Assembly: GCF_044335535.1 (NCBI RefSeq)
Contig: NZ_JBIQVZ010000006.1
Location: 62,001 to 126,000, forward strand
Origin: Mariniflexile sp044335535
GTDB lineage: Bacteria; Bacteroidota; Bacteroidia; Flavobacteriales; Flavobacteriaceae
DNA: 64,000 bases
Reading direction: 5' to 3'
Shown here: piece by piece, positions 35,707-43,039 of the stretch
How the letters are laid out: every line of letters begins with the position of its first letter
Position numbering within the stretch: position 1 is the first letter of the stretch
Program-made: the position numbers and the translations under genes
The notes under the pieces: generated by a model
Databases searched by the model: none
What the model was told of the DNA's origin: nothing
The model's input: only the letters and a program-made list of their open reading frames with translations

Positions 35707-36168
35707 ATGATAGAAACCAAAACAGCAAAAGTTACTATAAAATCCGATTTAAGCGGTTCGGTGGGAGAAGGCAAGTTGTTATTTAAAGCAAGCGATTCGC
35801 CTTGGAGTCGCGAAAAAGATAGTAAAGGTAATGACAGACCAAATAAGGTAACCGACGGTCCTTTTTTGTTTAAAACAGGAACAGGACGTTTGGGAATGCT
35901 CTGGACAAGCTGGATTTACGATGTTTATGTACAAGGTGTTGCTTATTCTGAAAGTGGCACTTTAGATGGGCCTTGGATTCAAGAAAAAGACCCCATAACG
36001 CCACCAAATTTTGGTCATGGAATGCTGTTTAAAACTTTCGAAGGAAAAACATTAATGGCCATTCATAGCCATAAAAAGATAGGAGAAAAAACAATTAGAA
36101 TCCCACATTTGTTTGAAGTAGACTTATCTGCTGATAAATTGGTAGTAGTAAAGCCTTTTATTCCCTAG
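35707..36168 (+). pseudogene. Truncated GH43 gene: C-terminal blades only
   Basis: The 153 residues contain 'VTDGPFLFKTGTGRLGMLW' and 'GPWIQEKDP', then 'FGHGMLFKTFEGKTLMAIH', which are the last two or three blades of a GH43 propeller. The signal peptide and the base-bearing first blades are missing, so it cannot be an active enzyme as written. An ATG opens it 16 bases after the GH27 stop, so a short protein could still be made. Most likely a remnant of a full-length GH43 gene whose 5' part was deleted when it was joined to the GH27 gene. Confidence 0.75.
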
Positions 36169-36172
36169 TAAA

Positions 36173-36320
36173 TCAATCATCTTGGGATGCTTTAAGAGAA
36201 CAAATTCCTGTGAATTTACAGGGACGCCTTGGATATATAAACTCAAATATTACTTAACTTATGTGCTATGGGGTTTCCAGAAAAAATAGCCGATGCCATG
36301 GCAAATCACATTGAAGCACT
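36173..36320 (+). pseudogene. Mosaic of GH31 and GH43 gene remnants
   Basis: 36173-36210 matches 29777-29814 inside the GH31 gene at 37 of 38 bases. From 36210 the sequence switches to a degenerate match to domain 2 of the 32088 gene (near 33650-33760). It reads 'PWIYKLKYYLTYV', then after a frameshift 'PEKIADAMANHIEA' against 'PWIHKRKDKYYLTYA' and 'PEKIAYAMADSIEG'. No frame is open throughout. This is gene debris between convergent transcripts. Confidence 0.75.
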
Positions 36321-36428
36321 TAATTCTATGAATACAATAAATAAAGATACTAAACAAATAACTTATAATTCAGAATATTCTGTGATGAAATACTCGCTTT
36401 AGAGTCTTTAAATAAATTCTATTATAAT

Positions 36429-36462
36429 AAAAGGTCGGTACAATTTTGTACCGACCTTTTTA
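36429..36462. terminator. Bidirectional terminator between convergent genes
   Basis: AAAAGGTCGGTAC (36429-36441) pairs with GTACCGACCTTTT (36448-36460), giving a 13-bp stem with T runs on both strands. It lies between the plus-strand GH27/GH43 run and the minus-strand T9SS gene. Confidence 0.88.
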
Positions 36463-36487
36463 AGTTGTATATAATACGGATTGTGTA

Positions 36488-38134
36488 TTATTTTATAAAC
36501 TTTATGACTTGATTTTGGTTGTCAATAGTGGCATGTAAAATATAAGTGCCACTACTTAAATTAGAAACATCAATAGATTTTAAGTTTGATTTCCCAAAGC
36601 TGTCTTTTGATATTACAGTTCTTCCAAATACATCATAAATATTTAATTTAGAGACGTTAGAACTAGTGTCTATATTTAAAACATTTTTAGCAGGATTAGG
36701 ATATACTCTCACGTTTAAGGTGTTTTTATTAGGGGAATCTACACTTAGGGTAGCCATATCGTATAACTCAAGGTTATCAATATGAACTTCTGATGCAAAT
36801 GCATTTGTTACAAGATCAGCACTGTTAAAAGTAATTGAAAGATTAGTAGGATCAGCCCCAGTAGTAAAAGTATTTGAAATGGTTACCCAAGCATCTGAAG
36901 TATTTACCTCTATTAATGGGCTATTACTGTTGTCATCAAAGAAAGTATCAGCACCACCATTAATCAGTTTAAATGCGATATGACCACCTACAGTTTTCAT
37001 TTTAGCTTGTAAACCGTACTGCGTATTAGGAGCAAAGGTAATACCATTAATGTCGAATGCACACCCGCCATTAGAATATGTGCCTTCTCCAGTTATAGTC
37101 AATAAAGCTGAGGTTGCACCACAAGCACCCTCGGCATCTACAGCAATAGTTACATCGCCCCAACCACCAAAGTTAGATCTATCCATAACAGTGGGGTCTG
37201 AGATTAAGTTAAGATTTGCGTCCAAAGGAGTAAAACAAGGAGAGTCAATTGAAGCAATGACATTAACATTGGCAGATGCATCATAACCACTAAAAATATT
37301 TATTTCTTGATTCATTATGTTTGCGCTCGCATCCCATGTGGCAGTCACCGTTGTAGGAGTAGATGCCGTAGCATAAGAAATACTGGCAATGTCCAATGAA
37401 ATTCCTGTTGGTGCTATTAATGTAATGTCTTCGTTTAAGTTGTTGCCAGTAACTTCAAAAGTTAATTGGGTATTAGACTCATTAAATAATAATTTGGTTT
37501 TTGAAACAGTAAGTGCTGGCGCCTCTTGATCAAGGTCATAAATTTCAAAATTATCCAAATAGATTAAATCATCTATGGTAGAAGCTACAAAACCATCACA
37601 AGACATAAAGAGCAGTTTTACATTTCCGCTGGCATTGGCACCAGCCGTGATGGTTTGGTCAAATAGCACCCAACCTGTACCATTTGGAATCCCCACAAGG
37701 AACGCATCATCCGTAGGGTGGTTGTTTGTAGCAGCTAGGTCCCATATACCAGAAGGTAAGTGAAAATTAAAAGCGTTATCTGCAGCGGTTTCATTTTTAA
37801 TATGGGCAATAATTTGATACCTATGGCCAGGTACAATAGCGATGCCGGAATCAAATTCTAATACACCACCGTCAGGCCAGCAATTACCTTTTAAAAACAA
37901 GCTTCCTGTCGTATCAGTACCACAAGAGTTTTCAGTTGATTTTGGATCAAAATTAGTCCATGCTTTGGCCCAGCCTGTTTGAGAAGCAAAATCGCCATCA
38001 AAAGAAGGGTTGGGCACTAGGTTGCTTCCCGAGGGATAGGTTGGAGAATAACAGTCTTGTGCATTTACGTTAAGCGTAAAGCTTAACAATAAAAGCATTG
38101 ACAATGATAATAGCATTTTGGTAATTTTTTTCAT
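36488..38134 (-). CDS. T9SS-secreted protein with two carbohydrate-binding-like modules
   Basis: This 548-residue protein has a signal peptide (~1-25, 'NVNAQD'), a CBM4/9/22-like jelly-roll (~35-205; 'LVPNPSFDGDF', 'LDNFEIYDL'), an Ig-like linker (~208-295), a second jelly-roll (~305-465; 'FGGWGDVTIAVD', 'VHIDNLELYD') and a T9SS type A sorting domain ('VRVYPNPAKNVLNI' to 'VSNLSSGTYILHA'). No catalytic domain is visible, so it is probably a secreted or surface-attached glycan-binding protein. It is alone on its strand, ended by a shared bidirectional terminator. An AAAATGTCCAAT word ~120 bases upstream resembles the half-sites at 59461-59490. Confidence 0.8.
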   Translation of the reverse strand: MKKITKMLLSLSMLLLLSFTLNVNAQDCYSPTYPSGSNLVPNPSFDGDFASQTGWAKAWTNFDPKSTENSCGTDTTGSLFLKGNCWPDGGVLEFDSGIAIVPGHRYQIIAHIKNETAADNAFNFHLPSGIWDLAATNNHPTDDAFLVGIPNGTGWVLFDQTITAGANASGNVKLLFMSCDGFVASTIDDLIYLDNFEIYDLDQEAPALTVSKTKLLFNESNTQLTFEVTGNNLNEDITLIAPTGISLDIASISYATASTPTTVTATWDASANIMNQEINIFSGYDASANVNVIASIDSPCFTPLDANLNLISDPTVMDRSNFGGWGDVTIAVDAEGACGATSALLTITGEGTYSNGGCAFDINGITFAPNTQYGLQAKMKTVGGHIAFKLINGGADTFFDDNSNSPLIEVNTSDAWVTISNTFTTGADPTNLSITFNSADLVTNAFASEVHIDNLELYDMATLSVDSPNKNTLNVRVYPNPAKNVLNIDTSSNVSKLNIYDVFGRTVISKDSFGKSNLKSIDVSNLSSGTYILHATIDNQNQVIKFIK

Positions 38135-39069
38135 TTTAATAAAGTTTTAATTAATATTTAGTTAGCGGGTAATAAATGTTTGCTTCACATTTGTTACTAT
38201 GTAAAATTACATGCAATGCTTGAGTTTATTAAGGTATAAATCAGCCAAATAACGTGCACAAAATGTCCAATAATGGAAATTTTAAAATAATTCTAAAAAA
38301 AAGGAATCTTAGAATGGGTTAGATTATTTAATCTAAAGAATTCTTAGGGGCTTGCCCCAGGGTTTGCTTCGCCAGTTCGCTTTACTCGTGTCCGCTTCTA
38401 CCTCTCCTTGAGGCTACGGTGTGCCCACATCTTTAAAACGCCACAGATTCACGAATTGTTTTTTGATGAATCATGCGGTCGGCGTGATAAATTCGTGAAA
38501 TTTTCATATGTGAATATTTATTGTTTTTAAAAGGTCATATGGACACGAGCGATAGCGAACTGGCGAAGCAATCGCTTTAATCTTCATTGGTGTTTATCTC
38601 ACAAATTTTATTCTCATTGGTGTTCGATGATTATCAATTGTTTTTCCGAATCATGGCGATTTCATGAATATTTTAAAAACACACACATCAAAATGAACAT
38701 GCCTTACTGTTAAAAGTAAAAAAAGCACTAAAGATTACACGAATTCCAAGCCTGCAAAGGCTTGGAGGCTTTGGTAAAAGCAGAAATTTATGTATTCGTG
38801 GCAAATATTTGTGGGAACACCGTAGTTCCTTGAGGAGAAGTCAAAACTGTCAGGCAGTTTTGGGTGAGGTGTAAAAAATAAATATCGGTTTTTGTGCCTT
38901 TAGGACAATAGGAAACGAACAAAACCTGTACTGAGCCTAGTCGAAGTATACCTAGGCTCTGCGGGGATTGTTCGTTTTAAGAAATTTGTTTATTCTACTT
39001 GATACCTCGATGGCTCTGTTCGGGGTAGTTCATTTATGTTGTTTTATTGAAATTGACTAATCTTCATAA
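38135..39069. other. 935-base gene-free region with palindromes
   Basis: No plausible coding frame is seen on either strand. It contains the promoter side of the minus gene at 38134 (including TAATTTTA on the minus strand and the word AAATGTCC at 38261-38268), the 38366-38569 palindrome, hairpins CCAAGCCT/AGGCTTGG (38746-38765) and CAAAACTG/CAGTTTTG (38842-38862), and AAACGAACAA/TTGTTCGTTT (38913-38977) enclosing GAGCCTAG/CTAGGCTC. The hairpins close to 39070 may help end transcription of the long minus gene. Confidence 0.6.
38366..38569. repeat. Long imperfect palindrome
   Basis: The left arm 'GCTTCGCCAGTTCGCT' (38366-38381) with 'ACTCGTGTCC' faces 'GGACACGAGCGATAGCG' and 'AACTGGCGAAGC' (38541-38569). 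A second inner pair, TTCACGAATT (38448-38457) / AATTCGTGAA (38490-38499), forms a nested stem. G+C is clearly above the surrounding DNA. Confidence 0.6.
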
Positions 39070-42000
39070 TCAGTATTTGGTCTGTTTATATATTTTTCGT
39101 GCAGACACAGTGCCGTTTTCATAGAATTCCTTGATAATATAAAGTCCGTTTTTTAGATGTGTTATGTTGTCTCCCAAGAATTGTCCTGAAAAATTATAAA
39201 TCTCTTGCTTAATGAGTTTTAAATTCTTAGGAAGGCTATTTTTAGTAAGACTTAAAGCCTTTTTTACATGGTCTAATATTACTGGTTCGATACCTTGACG
39301 TGTTGGTGTTATTTGAACAATAGTTCCATCAGGATTAAAACTTAATCGATCGATGCACACTTCTCTATGCGTTCCAGGATCTAATCCAATATAATCGGCA
39401 TGAATACGATGGTAAACAATGTACCATTCATCCTTTCCCGGTATCTTAATAATTGAATTATGGCCTGTGCCATATATATCATTTTCAGGATCTTGAATGA
39501 TAACAATAGGTTGGTTGGCAACATTTATAGGACCTGTTGGCGATGTTGAGGTGCCGTAGGCTACATGATAATTGGCCGAACCGGTGTCATCAACAGACCA
39601 GAGAAAATAGTACAATCCGTTTCTATAAAACACATGTGTGCCTTCTCGGTACGCATAGGTACTTAAGTTTCCGCCAGATGGCGTTATAACCGATGTAGTA
39701 CCAGACTTAATGGAAACCATGTCGTCGTTAAGTTCGGCAACGGCCATAAAACCATTTCCGTAGTAGAGGTAATTTTTGCCAGAAATAGGATCTTCAAAAA
39801 CATCGGCATCAATAAGTTGCCCACCATTAACACCAGATGGTAATTGTGAAATTAAAGGAGAACCCGAATCAATAAACGGTCCAGTAGGAGCGTTTGCTAC
39901 GGCAACACCAATATTTTTGGTTCCAGCGTTTCCACTAAAGTAGAAAAAGTATTTATAGTTTCCGTTTATATTTTTTTCTATAATGGTGGGAGCCCAAGCG
40001 TTACCTGTAGCCCAAGGTACTTGGTTTGATTTTAAATCTAGAATTTCACCTTCATCCGTCCAGTTAACTAAATCGGGTGAAGAGAACACGTTAAAAGTAT
40101 AGCTGCCCCAACCTGGAAATCCATCGGTAGTTGGATACATATAAAAGTTCCCTGTTTTTTCAGAATATAATATTTCTGGATCGGCATGAAAATTTGGAAG
40201 AACCGTATTGACTTCTACATGCACTGAAACCGAATATACAACGCTTATTCCGTTTTGGGTTAATTGATAGTTAATAGGGCCAGTACTAAAATCTTGAAGG
40301 CCTGTTGGTAAAATTTCTGTACCTGGTGATGCATACAATTCTGGTTCAAAGTTGGAAATATCTGTACCATAACTAACCGCTAATTTTATTGTTTTGTTAG
40401 TAGTGTTTAGATTAAATCCATTGTTTTTGATTCTTTTGTTATTGGCACCTTCAGGAGTAGGAGATAATGCCGTGCTTGGCCATTTAACAACAAGTCTTGC
40501 GGCTTCTTCATCTGATATGGATATGGTAGTACCATGGCGGGCACCAATATCATAATTATCTTGTACGAAACTAAAATCGGTAAGATTGGGGGCATTGCAA
40601 AATTGATAATGTCCATTGGTGTAGCAATCGTACATAAGTACCCATTGGTTTGTATTTATTAATCTAAAAGCCCCAGACCCTTCTACCGCTTTATTGGTTT
40701 GTTGGAGAGGAGGGGAAGGTATGCTCCATTGAGACCCTGGTGCCTCGCCTGTTGGAGCTGTAAGCGTTGGTGAGGTTACCTGACTGATACCTCCCAAGGC
40801 TTCATTTTTAAAGAACATATAATATAAATGATCAATCTCATTAAACACAATATCGCCATCAATTGTTGATGTTCCTCGGTCAAAAAGTAACTGTGGTGTG
40901 CCTACCAAATCGGTGAAATCTTCGTTAGCATAGCAATAATAAATTCTATCGTAAGGACTAGCAGCATCATCAGTCCATAAAGAAAAGTACACCATATATT
41001 TCCCTTCCAGTGGGTCATAAATAGTTTGTGGTGCCCAAACCCGTAATACATTGCCCCATTCGGCAGGCCACTTCGTTGGAAAATGTACAGTGGAATGTGT
41101 CCAATTGACCAAGTCGTTGGACTTAAGTAAAACCATACCCCGGTTGCTGCTCCAGCCTTCACTGGATTTCATATCAGTAACCACCATATAAAAGGTGTTT
41201 CCATCTTCGTTTCGTAAAATATGGGGGTCACGCACGCCTTTTTTTATGGAAATGGTATCAGAATTTATAATGGGTTGTCCGTCATTTAGTGGGGTGTAAT
41301 TATAACCATCGTTACTTACTGCAAAACGAATTTGCTCTCCATTAGCATCGTTTCCCGTAAAATAGGAAAGTAAATATGAAGAACGATTTTCTTTTTCGGC
41401 AACCCAAACCTCGAAGGTACGGCTTGTTTTTTCATTTCCTTTTAGGAGTGTAGCTGTTAGAATGATACTTTTTTTTCCATTTCCAAACGGTGATAGTTGT
41501 TGTACCTGTCCAACGTGGTTTAAATAATCTGGAGCATCAGACGACCAAACCACCATAGAACCTTCTTGGGTAATTGTGGGTAAGTGGATAGATTCCCTAA
41601 TGTTATTGGTATTACCTGTTATATTTAAATTAGCCAAATCCATTTGAATGCTTTCGGCATCGGAATATAATGGTAACACTGTAACATCAAACGCTTTAAC
41701 GAACACCGAACCATTTAACTGTAAGGTCGCTGTGAGTACCAAATTTATGGGGCTAGAGCCAATAGGTGGGCGGGTTACTATACCATTTGAAGTAATAACG
41801 CCAGTGTTTGATGATGCCCAACTTACCGTAATACCATCGTTGAGGTTTGTTGGTAAAATTAAATTTGAATTTATGGCATCTGCATTTGGGATATGTAGTT
41901 CGCTAGCGGCTTCGGCCAGTAATATATCATTTAAAGTACTGTTAAGGGGGGTAATGGCTTCGGCAAGGGATGTGATTTCAGATGGGGTTAAGGCGCCATC

Positions 42001-42672
42001 GTAAATGATAAAATTATCATATTGAGCCATTTTAAGATATTTGTCCGTTGCATAGCACGAACGCCCTAAAAAATTGAAAGATGTGATGCCTACATCGCTT
42101 GGTGTGATAGATACAGAACCTTGTGCTTCAAGGTTGCCATCTATATAAATTTCACCTGCACCATTAAGTTGTGTATAGGTAAGGTTTATCCAACGCCCTT
42201 GGGGTAATGGCTGTTCAATAAAAATAGCTTCTTCGCCTTGCCAATGTGTTTTTGAAATAGCGTACCTAGAACTAATGGCACTAAAAAAAAGGTTGCCATT
42301 AGCTGTTGTGGCCATGTCTGTAGAATGGGCAAAAGTCCAAACAAAATTTCCGAAATTACTAATTTGATAATCGTTTGAAATAAACAAATTTGTAGAAATA
42401 CTAAAGTTTTCCAATTGCGAAATATGGGTTCCAAAATAAGAACCAAAGTCAAAATAGCCATTATCATTGCCCAGGGATAAAACATAATTATCACCATAAG
42501 GAATTAATGTTGCACCATTTTCTAACGACCCCGAAAAATTGCCTGATACATCTTGGACAGAATCAAAATCGTATTGAACCAAAATAGTAGCTTGTCCGTT
42601 TAAATGAGAAGCAAAAAAAATAGAAAACGTAAAGAATAAAGTCTTAATAAATTTTAGTAAAAAATAATTCAC
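39070..42672 (-). CDS. T9SS-secreted LamG / Ig-like / GH43-GH43 protein
   Basis: This 1200-residue protein has a signal peptide (~1-26), a LamG-type concanavalin-like domain (~30-240), a pair of atrophied bacterial Ig-like domains (~245-430), then two GH43-type propellers. Propeller 1 (~433-735; 'GVRDPHILRNEDG', 'IDGDIVFNE', 'VEGSGAFRL') and propeller 2 (~825-1115; 'FHADPEILYS', 'IDADVFED', 'YREGTHVFYRNG') are both homologous to the domains of the 26237 lipoprotein, in the same order. It ends in a T9SS-type domain with 'NGLYIIKEFYENGTVSARKI'. It is therefore the exported, surface-adhesive version of the periplasmic or lipid-anchored 26237 enzyme. The start is supported by the signal peptide. 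Confidence 0.88.
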   Translation of the reverse strand: MNYFLLKFIKTLFFTFSIFFASHLNGQATILVQYDFDSVQDVSGNFSGSLENGATLIPYGDNYVLSLGNDNGYFDFGSYFGTHISQLENFSISTNLFISNDYQISNFGNFVWTFAHSTDMATTANGNLFFSAISSRYAISKTHWQGEEAIFIEQPLPQGRWINLTYTQLNGAGEIYIDGNLEAQGSVSITPSDVGITSFNFLGRSCYATDKYLKMAQYDNFIIYDGALTPSEITSLAEAITPLNSTLNDILLAEAASELHIPNADAINSNLILPTNLNDGITVSWASSNTGVITSNGIVTRPPIGSSPINLVLTATLQLNGSVFVKAFDVTVLPLYSDAESIQMDLANLNITGNTNNIRESIHLPTITQEGSMVVWSSDAPDYLNHVGQVQQLSPFGNGKKSIILTATLLKGNEKTSRTFEVWVAEKENRSSYLLSYFTGNDANGEQIRFAVSNDGYNYTPLNDGQPIINSDTISIKKGVRDPHILRNEDGNTFYMVVTDMKSSEGWSSNRGMVLLKSNDLVNWTHSTVHFPTKWPAEWGNVLRVWAPQTIYDPLEGKYMVYFSLWTDDAASPYDRIYYCYANEDFTDLVGTPQLLFDRGTSTIDGDIVFNEIDHLYYMFFKNEALGGISQVTSPTLTAPTGEAPGSQWSIPSPPLQQTNKAVEGSGAFRLINTNQWVLMYDCYTNGHYQFCNAPNLTDFSFVQDNYDIGARHGTTISISDEEAARLVVKWPSTALSPTPEGANNKRIKNNGFNLNTTNKTIKLAVSYGTDISNFEPELYASPGTEILPTGLQDFSTGPINYQLTQNGISVVYSVSVHVEVNTVLPNFHADPEILYSEKTGNFYMYPTTDGFPGWGSYTFNVFSSPDLVNWTDEGEILDLKSNQVPWATGNAWAPTIIEKNINGNYKYFFYFSGNAGTKNIGVAVANAPTGPFIDSGSPLISQLPSGVNGGQLIDADVFEDPISGKNYLYYGNGFMAVAELNDDMVSIKSGTTSVITPSGGNLSTYAYREGTHVFYRNGLYYFLWSVDDTGSANYHVAYGTSTSPTGPINVANQPIVIIQDPENDIYGTGHNSIIKIPGKDEWYIVYHRIHADYIGLDPGTHREVCIDRLSFNPDGTIVQITPTRQGIEPVILDHVKKALSLTKNSLPKNLKLIKQEIYNFSGQFLGDNITHLKNGLYIIKEFYENGTVSARKIYKQTKY

Positions 42673-42752
42673 AGTAATGCCTCTTTGGTTGGTTTTAGTT
42701 GGTTAATACAATGATAACAATCTATTTTATTTTAAAACATGGCTTTTTAAAG

Positions 42753-42798
42753 TTTGGACATTTCTTCCCCTTATAAATGCTATTTTGTACCCCTTTTG
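42753..42798. promoter_or_regulatory. Operator-like words between divergent genes
   Basis: TTTGGACATTT (42753-42763) is the inverse of the AAATGTCCAT half-site before the second SusC. TTTGTACCCCTTTTG (42784-42798) nearly matches the second half-site at 10329. Both lie between the divergent LamG-GH43 and GH128 genes, 80-130 bases before the minus-strand start. Possible regulator sites for one or both genes. Confidence 0.35.
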
Positions 42799-42847
42799 TG
42801 GAAATAGGTTTTATGAATTTTGGGTTAGCCATTTAGGTGTGAAATTT

Positions 42848-43009
42848 AGAGACTGTTTAAATTTTGTTTTTGGAATGTTTTATAGGGTATTTTTTTGTCA
42901 GACTAAGGTATTTTGAGATTCATAGCCATAGCTATGGACCGAAAAATAGCTGAAGTATGGCGGAAAAAGGCACATAAAAGAGCCAAAGGATAAAACTTAA
43001 ACAGTCTCT
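42848..43009. repeat. Palindromic element, 'AGAGACTGTTTAA' family, copy A
   Basis: AGAGACTGTTTAA (42848-42860) and TTAAACAGTCTCT (42997-43009) are perfect 13-bp inverted ends. The centre has 'CATAGCCATAGCTATGG'. It lies just upstream of the GH128-like gene and is collinear with the copy at 53709-53867. Confidence 0.75.
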
Positions 43010-43039
43010 TACTCCTAAAAAAAAACTAAACCCATCAAG

